A stretch of DNA of 64,000 nucleotides from Allolucifera butyrica (GCF_900476375.1 NZ_UPPP01000133.1:62001-126000); one strand, 5' to 3'; shown: positions 6,381 through 16,142, counted from the first letter of the stretch. The notes: generated from the letters alone by a model not told the origin. A program made the numbers and translations.

Positions 6381-9022
6381 GTAAACTTGAGATACTTTTG
6401 TATCTTCCGGACGACCGTTGACTGGTTCACTTCCAAAATTTTGGCTAATTTATAGGTATTGGCGCATTGTTGCCAACCCAGGGTAATTAATTGGGACTCT
6501 ACCTCTTCAATCGCCTGTTTAAGTGGCAGGAGACCGGTAACAAAAATCTTGCAGCGGGATTCCCGGACATTATTTTTCATTGCGTCCGGCAGATGTGCCG
6601 GAAGAATTGTCGCTTCATCCACAGTTACAATCAGCCGCTCAATGATATTTTCCAGTTCCCGCACATTTCCCGGCCAATGATATTCGGTCAAAAAATCCTT
6701 GGTATCATAGGCAATTTGCTTATTGCAGCCGTAACGGGCGTTAAATGCTGCCAGAAAATGATTAATTAACGGAATAATGTCATCTTTGCGTTCCCTTAGC
6801 GGCGGAATCGCCAGCGGTACTACATTCAGCCGGTAAAATAGATCGGCGCGAAAGGTCCCGTCCCGTACCATCCTTTGTAAATTACGGTTAGTAGCCGCGA
6901 TAAACCGGGCATTAATCCGGTTCGGTTTCGTACCGCCAATGCGTAAAATCTGACGCTCCTGAATCACTTGCAGCAGCTTGACCTGCAAATTGGGCGGCAG
7001 CTCGCCGATTTCATCCAAAAACAAGGTGCCGTTGTTGGCCAGTTCAATCAGCCCGGGCTTGCCTTCACGCCGGGCGCCGGTAAACGCGCCGGTTTCATAG
7101 CCAAACAATTCCGATTCGATTAAAGTTTCGGGGATGGCGCCGCAATTGATCTGGATAAATGGACCGCTCTGCCGCAGGCTGGATTGATGGACAAAACGGG
7201 CTACCACTTCTTTGCCTACGCCGGATTCACCCAAAATGAGCACGGTTGAGTCCACCGCCGCCACTTTGCTTGCAGTCTGAAGCACTTTTCCCATTTCAAT
7301 ACTGTAGGCCACGATATTTCGCGGCGCCGGAACAGCGGTGGAGCTGCTCTGGTAATGAGTTTTCAGCCTCTCCGCTTCTTCGATTTGCAGCCGCAGGCTG
7401 CTTAGCTCGGTTAAATCCCGGATATTGGTTACAATCCGGACAATGATACCCTGTTCATTAAAAATCGGTGTTCCGGTGGCAAGAACTTTTTTGCCGCTTT
7501 TAGTTTCCTGCATAACCGTGACCGGCCGCTTCTCCCGCAAAACCAACAGGGTTGCCGACGGAAAAATGATCTTTTCTCTTTCCAGCTCTTTACTGTGCAC
7601 CCCTAAAACATCCCGGTCCTGAAGGCCAACGAGACGCTTATAGGCGGCATTAACCCGCAAAGTAACCCCCTGGCCGTCGGCAACACAGATCCCGTCGTAG
7701 GAAGATTCGATAATCCCGTCAAGTTCTTTGTTTAGCTGACATACCGTTTCCAACTCCCCTGCCATTTGTTCTAACAACCGGTTCTTCTGGGTAAATACGT
7801 AGGGCAGGCACATTTCGTTTTCGGCAATCCCCTGAAAAACGGCAATGGCCTTTTCCCGGCAGGATGTATAACCGCAGGCACCGCAGTTCAGCTCATCCTC
7901 CGGGCTTAATTTACCGGTTTCCTTCAGAATTTGGCGGATCTCTTCCTCACTGGGAACCGGCAGGGGAATTTTTTGATTGTCAAAGTCCCGCTTGAGGTCC
8001 AGAAAGAAAAATTTGACCAATTCCGCATTCTGCCGGCCGCCCTCCGTTACTGCCCCTTCAGTGAAATGATTTACAACGGCCTGCCGGCGTTCGAGAAGCG
8101 TTAAATCCCCCGTGAGTTCCGGCCCGTCAATACAGCCACGACAAAACAGGGCATCAACCAGCCGGGGCCGGCATTGCCCGGTAGCAATGGACTTCAGGGT
8201 TTCCAGACAGGAGGCGGCGCCTTCGGCAGTCACAATCGCATTGCCGCTGCATACATCGCGGGGCATATGTAAAAGTTCCGCCAAAGCGCCCGCCAGAGGA
8301 AAGAGACGTCCCTGCCGGGGCTGCACACCATCAAAACCGGCGGGCGGCAGCTTCTCCGGCTCAATTTCGTATTGTTGAAATAAAGACTGCAGTTCCCGGA
8401 AGGTTAACACTTCGTCCACCAGCCCGTGGTTGGCTGCTTCCCGGGCTTCCGCCTTCTTGGCGATGCAGGGGCCGATAAATACCACTTTGACCGAATCGCC
8501 GTATTCCGCTTTGACAATCCTGGCCGTGGCCAGCATGGGAGACACAATCGGTGCCAGCTGCGGCAACAGTTCAGGATAATGTTTGGTCACAACGCCCACC
8601 AGAGCCGGACAATTGCTGGAAATAACCGGCTGGGACGGTAGATTAAGCATTAATTTGGCGTATTCCCGTACAACTAGCTCGGCGCCGGCAGCTACCGCCC
8701 AAACTTCGGAAAAACCCAGCCTTTTTATGCCGCTAACAACTTGTTGCCAGGGGATGGCAGGAAAAACAGCAACGAAAGAAGGTGCCAAACAGGCAATTAC
8801 TTTATCTGGTGCCTGCAGCAGGTTTTTGACGCCGGCCAGGCCGCTGAGAACCAGTTTGGCTTCCTGGGCGCATACCTTTTCACAGTTGCCGCAGCCGATA
8901 CAGCGCTCCTCCATGATTGCAGCCTGCCCGCGGGTAATTTTCACCGCTTTCACGGGGCAGTTCCGCACACAGGCGTAACATTGCTTACAGCGGTCTTTTA
9001 TCGTTGTGATCACACCGCTCAT
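6362..9022 (-). CDS. Sigma-54 activator with degenerate [FeFe]-hydrogenase sensor domain
   Basis: 886 aa from an ATG preceded by GAGG; an ATG at 9052 is possible but has a poorer site. Order: two [4Fe-4S] ferredoxin motifs (CKQCYACVRNCP, CIGCGNCEKVC), hydrogenase large-subunit-like domain (about 60-350), an FeS domain (CGACGYTSC), a PAS domain, a sigma-54 AAA+ domain (Walker A GESGVGKE, loop GAFTGA) and a Fis-type HTH. H-cluster motifs are altered: SSNCPAL in place of TSCCPxW, GPCIAKKAE retained, FCRGC with a shorter Cys spacing. It therefore probably holds a [4Fe-4S] cluster and senses redox state or H2 indirectly rather than catalysing. Position and promoter type suggest it activates the adjacent hydrogenase operon. 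Confidence 0.9.
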   Translation of the reverse strand: MSGVITTIKDRCKQCYACVRNCPVKAVKITRGQAAIMEERCIGCGNCEKVCAQEAKLVLSGLAGVKNLLQAPDKVIACLAPSFVAVFPAIPWQQVVSGIKRLGFSEVWAVAAGAELVVREYAKLMLNLPSQPVISSNCPALVGVVTKHYPELLPQLAPIVSPMLATARIVKAEYGDSVKVVFIGPCIAKKAEAREAANHGLVDEVLTFRELQSLFQQYEIEPEKLPPAGFDGVQPRQGRLFPLAGALAELLHMPRDVCSGNAIVTAEGAASCLETLKSIATGQCRPRLVDALFCRGCIDGPELTGDLTLLERRQAVVNHFTEGAVTEGGRQNAELVKFFFLDLKRDFDNQKIPLPVPSEEEIRQILKETGKLSPEDELNCGACGYTSCREKAIAVFQGIAENEMCLPYVFTQKNRLLEQMAGELETVCQLNKELDGIIESSYDGICVADGQGVTLRVNAAYKRLVGLQDRDVLGVHSKELEREKIIFPSATLLVLREKRPVTVMQETKSGKKVLATGTPIFNEQGIIVRIVTNIRDLTELSSLRLQIEEAERLKTHYQSSSTAVPAPRNIVAYSIEMGKVLQTASKVAAVDSTVLILGESGVGKEVVARFVHQSSLRQSGPFIQINCGAIPETLIESELFGYETGAFTGARREGKPGLIELANNGTLFLDEIGELPPNLQVKLLQVIQERQILRIGGTKPNRINARFIAATNRNLQRMVRDGTFRADLFYRLNVVPLAIPPLRERKDDIIPLINHFLAAFNARYGCNKQIAYDTKDFLTEYHWPGNVRELENIIERLIVTVDEATILPAHLPDAMKNNVRESRCKIFVTGLLPLKQAIEEVESQLITLGWQQCANTYKLAKILEVNQSTVVRKIQKYLKFTAHVHE

Positions 9023-9099
9023 GGCGTACCACCTCACCAGTATTTTCCACATTCACCACCAGCATATCATATTTAAACCCAGGCGTTAATATAAAAGAA

Positions 9100-9124
9100 G
9101 TCCTAAAGCTTTTAACTTTAGGAC
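9100..9124 (-). terminator. Intrinsic terminator of mscS-family gene
   Basis: Perfect 9-bp stem GTCCTAAAG/CTTTAGGAC followed on the minus strand by TTCTTTTAT, twelve bases past the stop of the channel gene. Confidence 0.75.
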
Positions 9125-9135
9125 CGGTCATACGT

Positions 9136-10257
9136 TTAATTAGCTTCGGCTTCCTGCTTGATTTTGAGCGGCGTTTCCAGATAAACGCTGGTACTGGGAA
9201 AGGCAAACGAGATTCCTTCTTCCTCCATAATCTTCATAATCCCAAAATTGATGTCCTGCTTCGTATTGAGATAGTCCGCCCATACAATAGTCTTGGTAAA
9301 AAAGTAGACAAAAATTTGCAGCGCACTGCCGCCGAATGAATCAAATTTTACGACGACCGAAGTTTCATCAATATTGGAATGGGCCAGCAGCAGCTTTTCG
9401 ATCCGCTCAATCCCTTTCTGCAATTTATGGCTGGGTGTACTATAGGTAACCTCTAAATTAAAAGTGATCCGACGCGTTGGCCGTTTCGTGAAATTGATAA
9501 TGGAAGCATTCACCAGATTAAAGTTAGGCACTGTTACCAGCGCTTGGTCAAACATTCTAATTTTAGTGCTCCGGAAATTGATGTCCACCACAGTGCCTTC
9601 CACATCGTTGGTTTTAATCCAGTCACCAATGCTAAACGGCTTATCAATAATGATCACAATGCCGGAAAATACATTGGCCAGCAAATCTTTGGCCGCCAGA
9701 GCGAAAGCCAAACCGCCAAGACCTAACCCGGCTACAAAGCCGTTTACGTCATATCCCCAGTCACTGGCTATGACAACAAAGGTCAAAGCGACAATGATAA
9801 ACCGGATCATCTTGGAAAAGAACGGAATCAATATTTTATCGATTTTTCCGTTCAACAGGCGGCCGATTTCCGTTTCATTTTCGGCATAAAATCCGACCAG
9901 TTTATAAACCGCATTGGCGAATAAAATAATGACGCCGGAACTAAGGACTTTATTGAGCACATAGTCATAGGAAGACGGCAAATAATTCTTGAAGGCCAGA
10001 TACAGGCCCAGCAGCACGATCGCATTCTTCAGCGGGTCATGGAATGACGTCAGCAAATATTCATCCGCCATCCCTTTCGTTTTGTCTGTCATCCGCCGCA
10101 AAAATTTAAAAATATAGTTGGTAAAAATATTTTTGAACAACACGAAAATCCCCAGAATAACAACCGATACAACCAAATTATATAGGTGCGAATAGCTAAA
10201 AGCGTATTTTAAAAACTGATTCAAAACCGGCACGATTTGAAAAAAGTTAACTTGCAC
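9136..10257 (-). CDS. MscS-family mechanosensitive channel
   Basis: 373 aa inner-membrane channel that should release solutes on osmotic downshock. About three to four N-terminal hydrophobic helices precede the glycine/alanine-rich pore helix (FVAGLGLGGLAFALAAKDLL) and the MscS beta domain (GDWIKTNDVEGTVVDINFRSTKIR). Start is a GTG with AAGGAG upstream. It is monocistronic, with its own terminator. Longer N-terminus than E. coli MscS, like the YnaI/YbdG side of the family. Confidence 0.9.
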   Translation of the reverse strand: MQVNFFQIVPVLNQFLKYAFSYSHLYNLVVSVVILGIFVLFKNIFTNYIFKFLRRMTDKTKGMADEYLLTSFHDPLKNAIVLLGLYLAFKNYLPSSYDYVLNKVLSSGVIILFANAVYKLVGFYAENETEIGRLLNGKIDKILIPFFSKMIRFIIVALTFVVIASDWGYDVNGFVAGLGLGGLAFALAAKDLLANVFSGIVIIIDKPFSIGDWIKTNDVEGTVVDINFRSTKIRMFDQALVTVPNFNLVNASIINFTKRPTRRITFNLEVTYSTPSHKLQKGIERIEKLLLAHSNIDETSVVVKFDSFGGSALQIFVYFFTKTIVWADYLNTKQDINFGIMKIMEEEGISFAFPSTSVYLETPLKIKQEAEAN

Positions 10258-10356
10258 GTTTCACTCTCCTTATCACTTTCCTGTATTTTGGGCATCTGTT
10301 ACTCTTCATTATACAGGATAAACGGCCGGTCTGCCAAATCTTCCGGTATGAACACG

Positions 10357-11022
10357 TCAGGCAGTATAGATTTCTTGCAATTCGACGGCTGCCGCCGGTG
10401 CAAAGGTCCGAATGTTGTCGCCAATCAGGTCCAGGTGCTGTTGGACTGTGCCGGGCCGGATACCGGGCGGAGCATAAACCACAAACAGGGCTTGTTTCGT
10501 ATTGGCCGTTATTTTCGTACGGAAATCCGGTCCCCCTAAGATACTGGATAGGATGCCTCGGGCATCACGCATAACCATATCCCCCGGCTTAGTTCTCTGT
10601 TCCCGGCCGCGAATGCCCGTATACTGTTCATCACCGGCCGCCGCAAGCGTTAAAGGTGCTTCAATAAATTCCAGGTCATGCCCGGCGGTTAACAGGCCTG
10701 TTTTCAATTCGGCCATAAACATAGCCTCAACCAGCGCCGCACCGGCCGGAATCTGCTTTCCCTTAAAAATCACCGATTCCATTTGCTGCAATACATGGTA
10801 GGTCTTTTTATACTGTTTATAGTAAGCGGTATAGACCGGCAGCGGTCCATAACCATATAATTTCTCTTTTGTCGGAAAGGAAGCTTTGAGAAACACCGTC
10901 AATTCTTTCTTTCGTTGTTCAAGCACTGCATCGAATCCGGGATTAGCAAGATCGCCCAAAATCATCAGCCCGATACAGGCTCCGGGATGGGCCGTCTTCC
11001 ACTCTTCCGTTACAATTAACAT
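10357..11022 (-). CDS. B3/B4 tRNA-binding-domain protein (PheT-like editing domain)
   Basis: 221 aa soluble protein that looks like the stand-alone B3/4 domain of phenylalanyl-tRNA synthetase beta subunit, a family with unproven function, perhaps aminoacyl-tRNA editing. Family-like segments are IPAGAALVEAMFMAEL, the ILSSILGGPDFRT region and FVVYAPPGI. An in-frame GTG at 11031 overlaps the AAGGAG site, so the ATG eight bases after it (11022) is taken as start. No clear operon partner. Confidence 0.75.
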   Translation of the reverse strand: MLIVTEEWKTAHPGACIGLMILGDLANPGFDAVLEQRKKELTVFLKASFPTKEKLYGYGPLPVYTAYYKQYKKTYHVLQQMESVIFKGKQIPAGAALVEAMFMAELKTGLLTAGHDLEFIEAPLTLAAAGDEQYTGIRGREQRTKPGDMVMRDARGILSSILGGPDFRTKITANTKQALFVVYAPPGIRPGTVQQHLDLIGDNIRTFAPAAAVELQEIYTA

Positions 11023-11152
11023 TGGTACCACTCCTTTTTTCCTGTTTTTCTGTCTTATTCACTAAAATAACATCAAAACCTGATCAATGGTAGTACCACT
11101 TTACAAGCGAATCATCCGGGCCAATTTCTGGCGGCAATATTGATTTTCCCAA

Positions 11153-11191
11153 CAATAAAACACCCCCCCGATTAAGCGGGGGAGTTTTATT
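11153..11191 (-). terminator. Intrinsic terminator of recQ
   Basis: Stem ACTCCCCCG/CGGGGGGGT around CTTAAT, then GTTTTATTG on the minus strand, about 30 bases beyond the recQ stop. Confidence 0.75.
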
Positions 11192-11222
11192 CCAGTCACT
11201 TCACTTGTCCGGTAGCAGTTTT

Positions 11223-13361
11223 TTAAAATCCGGCAACATCCTGCCGGTGCTTACATAAAACCGCTTTAATGGTAGCATAGTCGATCTCAGCCGGCAGGGC
11301 GTCCTTCAGCAGTTTGAGCCGGCCTGTTTTCAGCTCCTTAATTTTGTCCAGGATCAATGCTTCTTCCCGGGCCGGAATAAGCCGGGACCAGTCAATAGAG
11401 TGGCCTTCCCGGCTGCACCGCAGCAAATGGTCCTCTACCGTGACCGGTTTTAAATTCCGCTGCCGCGCAATTTGCGCCGGCTCATAACCGGCGCAAAACA
11501 ATTGCAGGGTAATTTCATGGCTGGGAATCTCTTTTTCTTTCGTGACCGCCGCGGCCGGGGCGCTAGCAGCCGGCGGCGGCGTCAGCTTATGACTGGCTGT
11601 ATATTCTTGAATTACCTTTAGAAAAGCGGCGCCGTAGCGTTTTAATTTGATATCCCCTACGCCCGTGACGGAACGCAAAGCAGTCTCATCAACCGGACAA
11701 ATTTCACTCATCTCTTTCAGGGTGCTGTCGGCAAAAACAACATAAGGCGGCACCTGCTCCCGGGCGGCGATTTCCTTGCGTAAAGCCCGCAACACTTCAA
11801 ACAGCGAATTCGTATCGGCTGTTCGCTGCGGCCGCCGGGGCACTTTTTGCCATACCTGCGCTTGATTCTTTAATACCGCAACCCCGTTAGGGGTCAGCTT
11901 GACAACGGGATATTCACTTTCCGTAAGGCAGAGATATTCCGTGGCAATCAACCGGTTAATCAGGTCTTTTATTTCCTGCAGCGGGTATTCCTGCATGATC
12001 CCATAAACCGAAAGTGTATTAAAGCCCCCCTGCAGGACCCGCTTATTTTTAGCTCCTTTCAAAACATCGGCAATCAGCGTGGCGCCATACCGTTCCTTCA
12101 GCCGCAAAACACAGGAAAATACCTTCTGCGCTTCCAGAGTGATATCGGCCAGTTCGGCGTCTTCCTTACAATTGCTGCAGTTGCCGCATTCGTCAGCCGC
12201 CGCCGTTTCGCCAAAATAGGCCAGAATATAGCGGCGCAGACACTGCGGCGTATGGCAATAATCCACCATAGCCTGCAGTTTGCCGAACTCACTCATCTTC
12301 CGTTCAGGATCGGTGACGGTTTGTTCTATAAGAAACTTCTGCAGCATCGTGTCCTGGGCGCCAAACAGCAGGATGCATTCGCTGGGTTCGCCGTCGCGGC
12401 CGGCCCGGCCCGCTTCCTGATAATAGGCCTCCATATTTTTCGGCATATTATAATGAATGACATAACGCACATTCGATTTATCAATGCCCATGCCGAAGGC
12501 ATTGGTGGCAACCATAATCTCGCAGTCGTCCTGGATAAAAGCTTCCTGATTCTGCCGGCGTTCCTCATCCGGTAGTCCGGCGTGATATTTACCGGCGGAA
12601 TAGCCATTCTTGCGTAGTGCGGCATATAAATTATCCACTTCATTCCGCGTCGCGGCATAGATAATGCCTGACCGGTTCCGGTTGGCCGACACATACTGCC
12701 GGATAAAATTTTGTTTATTTTCGCCGCGAATCACAGCGAAGGACAAGTTGGGCCGGTCGAAGCCGGTTACATAGACCGCCGGATTGGCAAGTTCCATGAG
12801 CCCGATGATGTCCTGTTTTACATTTTCCGTGGCCGTAGCGGTGAAAGCTCCGATGACCGGCCGGTCAGGCAAAGCCGCAATAAAAGGGCCGACGGCGCGG
12901 TAACTGGGACGAAAATCGTGCCCCCACTGTGAAACGCAATGCGCTTCATCAATAGCGACCAAAGATACCTGCATTTCCTTAAACGCAGCCTGAAATGGCT
13001 CCGAGGCCAGACGTTCCGGCGCAATATAAAGCAGTTTATATTGATTGCGCCGTGCGGCATTCAGGCGTTCCCTCACTTCAGCCATGGTCAGGGAACTGTT
13101 GATAAAGGCAGCCGGAATGCCTACACTGTGGAGCGCATCGACCTGGTCCTTCATCAACGAAATCAGAGGTGAAATCACAACCGTTATCCCCGGCAGCAGC
13201 AGGGCCGGCAGTTGAAAACACAGGGATTTGCCGGCTCCGGTCGGCATAACGGCCAGCGTATCCCGGCCTTCCAAGAGACTCGTGATGATTTGACCCTGAC
13301 CCGGGCGGAAATCGGCATAGCCGTAATATTTTTGTAATAAACTTCGCGCTTTTTCCAACAT
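11223..13361 (-). CDS. recQ: ATP-dependent DNA helicase RecQ
   Basis: 712 aa 3'-5' DNA helicase for recombination and fork repair. Helicase core with AVMPTGAGKS (Walker A), DEAH box IDEAHCVSQWGHDFRP with the RecQ aromatic-rich loop, motif VI YYQEAGRAGRDGEPS, then the zinc-binding Cys residues (C..C-GNCSNC near 380), winged-helix RQC region, an HRDC domain around 520-600 and a C-terminal HTH-like extension. Full length for the bacterial family. GGGAG eight bases before the ATG. Confidence 0.96.
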   Translation of the reverse strand: MLEKARSLLQKYYGYADFRPGQGQIITSLLEGRDTLAVMPTGAGKSLCFQLPALLLPGITVVISPLISLMKDQVDALHSVGIPAAFINSSLTMAEVRERLNAARRNQYKLLYIAPERLASEPFQAAFKEMQVSLVAIDEAHCVSQWGHDFRPSYRAVGPFIAALPDRPVIGAFTATATENVKQDIIGLMELANPAVYVTGFDRPNLSFAVIRGENKQNFIRQYVSANRNRSGIIYAATRNEVDNLYAALRKNGYSAGKYHAGLPDEERRQNQEAFIQDDCEIMVATNAFGMGIDKSNVRYVIHYNMPKNMEAYYQEAGRAGRDGEPSECILLFGAQDTMLQKFLIEQTVTDPERKMSEFGKLQAMVDYCHTPQCLRRYILAYFGETAAADECGNCSNCKEDAELADITLEAQKVFSCVLRLKERYGATLIADVLKGAKNKRVLQGGFNTLSVYGIMQEYPLQEIKDLINRLIATEYLCLTESEYPVVKLTPNGVAVLKNQAQVWQKVPRRPQRTADTNSLFEVLRALRKEIAAREQVPPYVVFADSTLKEMSEICPVDETALRSVTGVGDIKLKRYGAAFLKVIQEYTASHKLTPPPAASAPAAAVTKEKEIPSHEITLQLFCAGYEPAQIARQRNLKPVTVEDHLLRCSREGHSIDWSRLIPAREEALILDKIKELKTGRLKLLKDALPAEIDYATIKAVLCKHRQDVAGF

Positions 13362-13434
13362 GGTTGATTCTCCCGCATTCTGTACAAGGTATATTGCTTA
13401 CTTTCTCATTGTATACCGTCAATTCCTGCTGTCA

Positions 13435-13491
13435 AGAAAAACCGCTGCGCGATTTTTCGCCTCAAGGCGCAGGGCTCAGGGCGCGGGAAGG
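13435..13491. repeat. Dispersed repeat, copy A
   Basis: Begins AGAAAAACCGCTGCGCG with a TTTTTC partner arm and ends in CAGGGCTCAGGGCGC. A related copy is at 52054-52112 and partial copies at 50346-50371 and 52264-52277. It sits between recQ and the sugar permease gene. Confidence 0.5.
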
Positions 13492-13498
13492 GGCTCAT

Positions 13499-14497
13499 TC
13501 AGTTTGCCGCTTCTTTGCGCTTCTTCATCATGTCGACATAGACGGCTGCCAGAATGACAACGCCTTTGATAATCAGCTGCCAGAAGGAATTGATATTCAA
13601 AAGGTTCAGTCCATTATTGAGAACGCCGATTACCAGCACGCCCAGTAACGTGCCGCCGATTTTGCCCACTCCGCCCATCATGCTGGTACCGCCTAAGACA
13701 ACCGCGGCAATAGCGTCCAGCTCAAAGCCGTTGCCGACGGTAGGCTGACCGGAGAACATGCGGGCAGCCAGGACAACCCCGGAAAATGCCGCCATAAAAC
13801 CGGAAAAAGTATATACAAAAATTTCGACCCGCTTGATTTTTATGCCCGTAAACCGGGCGGCCTCTTTATTTCCGCCAATGGCGTAGATATGGCGGCCCAG
13901 CTTGGAACTGTTCAAAATGGCCGCGGTAATCAGCAGAAACAGAAAGGAATAGATTACCGGCAGGGGGACCGGTCCCAGATAACCCGCACCGATTGCGTTA
14001 AACGCTTCGTTCATTACCCGGATGGGCTGACCGCCCGTGTAAACATACGCGGCGCCGCGGGCGATATTCAGCATCGCCAGAGTCACGATAAACGCCGGAA
14101 TGCCCGAATAGGCCACCATGACGCCGTTAAAAGCGCCGGCCAGGGTGCCGGCCAGAATTCCGGTAAACACCGCGATGGGAATCGGCACATGGCTGAAGGC
14201 GATCAGTCCGCCCGCCACCGTGCCGGAAAGAGCCACTACCGAACCGACGGAAAGGTCAATCCCGCAGATAATGATGACAAGAGTCATTCCCAGGGCCAGG
14301 TTGGCGTTGGTAGATACCTGCCGCAATATATTCAGAATGTTTTCTTCCGTCAAAAAGGCCGGTGAAATGATGGACAGGCCGACGCATAACGCAATAAACC
14401 CGATTAAGATACCTAAATTTTCTTTAACAAATTCAAAAATCTCCAGCCCTGCCTTATCAAAAAGATTCGGCCGGCGGGCCGTCTCAGCTTTCATCAT
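13499..14497 (-). CDS. Ribose-type sugar ABC transporter permease
   Basis: 332 aa membrane protein of the RbsC family with about nine to ten hydrophobic segments and the family sequences CGIDLSVGSVVALSGT and GRHIYAIGGNKEAARFTGI. Partner of the ATPase just upstream (2-bp gap) and the binding protein before that. GGAGG nine bases before the ATG. Last gene of the sugar module. Confidence 0.93.
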   Translation of the reverse strand: MMKAETARRPNLFDKAGLEIFEFVKENLGILIGFIALCVGLSIISPAFLTEENILNILRQVSTNANLALGMTLVIIICGIDLSVGSVVALSGTVAGGLIAFSHVPIPIAVFTGILAGTLAGAFNGVMVAYSGIPAFIVTLAMLNIARGAAYVYTGGQPIRVMNEAFNAIGAGYLGPVPLPVIYSFLFLLITAAILNSSKLGRHIYAIGGNKEAARFTGIKIKRVEIFVYTFSGFMAAFSGVVLAARMFSGQPTVGNGFELDAIAAVVLGGTSMMGGVGKIGGTLLGVLVIGVLNNGLNLLNINSFWQLIIKGVVILAAVYVDMMKKRKEAAN

Positions 14498-14499
14498 AG

Positions 14500-15990
14500 C
14501 TACATCCCTCCTGTTGCCAAATGCATTATTTTTTCCTGGGAAAGTTCCTCCCGGTTCAGGATTCCCGCTATCCTGCCGTTGTGCACTACCACAACCCGGT
14601 CACTCATATTAATAATCTCCGGCAGCTCGGAAGAAATCATCAGGATTGCCACGCCCTCCCTGGCCAATCGGTTCATAATGGCGTAGATCTCCGCTTTGGC
14701 GCCGACATCCACACCCCGGGTCGGCTCATCCAAAATTAGTATTTGGGGACTGCCGGTCAGCCACTTGGCGATGACAACTTTTTGCTGGTTGCCGCCGCTG
14801 AGATTGCTGATTAATTGGCGGGGATCCGTTGTTTTTATACCCATCTTTTCAATATAGCTATTTATAATTTCATTTTCCCGGGTTTTATTTACTTTCACCC
14901 ACTTGATAAATTCATCCAATACCCTAAGGGTCATATTATAGCCTACGCTTCCCTTCAGGATGAGCCCCTCATCCTTCCGGTTTTCCGGCACCAGTGCCAA
15001 CCCCAGCGCCATGGCATCGGCCGCCGATTTAATTGACGCCTTTTGACCGTATACATAAATTTCGCCGCTATCCACCGGGTCCAGACCGAATATGGCCCGC
15101 ATAATCTCGGAACGCCCCGCGCCGACCAGTCCGGAAACGCCGACGATTTCTCCCTTGCGGACACTAAAATTAATATTGGAAAAGATCCCCTGCCGGGTGA
15201 GTTCCTTGATCTCCAGGGCCGTTTCCCCCAAAGGGTGGGACGTTTTTTCATAATAACTGGTAAGTTCACGTCCCACCATCATGGCAATCAGTTCGTCGAC
15301 ACTGGTATCTTTCGTTACCCTGGTACCGATGTATTGTCCGTCCCGCAGAACCGTAATCCGGTCCGTTATCTGGAAAAGTTCCGACATTCGGTGGGAAATA
15401 TAGACGATGCCCACCCCTTGCGCTTTCAAATTGGCAATCGTGGCAAAAAGAAAATTTACCTCTTTTTCCGTCAAAGACGAGGTAGGTTCATCCATTACTA
15501 AAATCCCCGCCTTAAAGGAAATCGCCCTGACCACTTCCACCATTTGCTGTTGGGCAATATTTAGTTGGACGACTAATTTGCCGGCGTCGATACCCAGATT
15601 AAACGAGTCCAGTAATTTTTGCGCCCTTTCCCGCATCGCCGCCTTTTTAATCAATCCGAACCTTCCTGTTGGCTCCCGGCCGGAAAAAATGTTTTCCGCC
15701 ACCGACAGGTACGGCACCAGGACAAGCTCCTGGTGGATGATGCTGATCCCCGCATTTTGCGCGTCACTTACATCGCGGATTGCCACTTTTCGCTCGTCAA
15801 TGTAAATCTCGCCTTCATCCACATTATAGATGCCGCCAAGCACCTTCATTAAAGTCGATTTGCCCGCTCCGTTTTCTCCCAGCAAACCGTGGACCTCTCC
15901 CGCCTTCAGGTCAAAATGTACGTTCCTCAAGGCATAAACTCCCGGGAAACGTTTATGAATATTTTTCATCTCAAGAACCGTTTTGCTCAC
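14500..15990 (-). CDS. Ribose-type sugar ABC transporter ATPase (tandem NBD)
   Basis: 496 aa with two ABC domains, as in RbsA/MglA. First domain: GLLGENGAGKSTLMK, signature-like LNIAQQQMVEV, LVMDEPTSSLT. Second domain: degenerate Walker A VSGLVGAGRSE, signature LSGGNQQKV, ILDEPTRGVD. GTG start with AGGTG upstream. Energises uptake of a monosaccharide, whose identity cannot be read from the sequence. Confidence 0.94.
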   Translation of the reverse strand: MSKTVLEMKNIHKRFPGVYALRNVHFDLKAGEVHGLLGENGAGKSTLMKVLGGIYNVDEGEIYIDERKVAIRDVSDAQNAGISIIHQELVLVPYLSVAENIFSGREPTGRFGLIKKAAMRERAQKLLDSFNLGIDAGKLVVQLNIAQQQMVEVVRAISFKAGILVMDEPTSSLTEKEVNFLFATIANLKAQGVGIVYISHRMSELFQITDRITVLRDGQYIGTRVTKDTSVDELIAMMVGRELTSYYEKTSHPLGETALEIKELTRQGIFSNINFSVRKGEIVGVSGLVGAGRSEIMRAIFGLDPVDSGEIYVYGQKASIKSAADAMALGLALVPENRKDEGLILKGSVGYNMTLRVLDEFIKWVKVNKTRENEIINSYIEKMGIKTTDPRQLISNLSGGNQQKVVIAKWLTGSPQILILDEPTRGVDVGAKAEIYAIMNRLAREGVAILMISSELPEIINMSDRVVVVHNGRIAGILNREELSQEKIMHLATGGM

Positions 15991-16045
15991 CGTTTCACCT
16001 GCTATCTTATAAATTAGTAAGAAATAGCGGCTAAGAAATAAAAAT

Positions 16046-16088
16046 GTCAGAAAGTTTTATGCCGTTTTCCCAGATAAAACTTTCTGAC
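16046..16088 (-). terminator. Intercistronic hairpin between binding protein and ATPase genes
   Basis: A perfect 15-bp inverted repeat (GTCAGAAAGTTTTAT with its complement, 13-base loop), followed on the minus strand by ATTTTTATTTC. It can act as a partial terminator or as a 3' stabiliser, giving more binding protein than ATPase and permease. Confidence 0.7.
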
Positions 16089-16142
16089 CATTTCTCTTTT
16101 CTTAAAACCTCGCGCTGTTGGGGAAAGAAAAACAAGCTTTCT

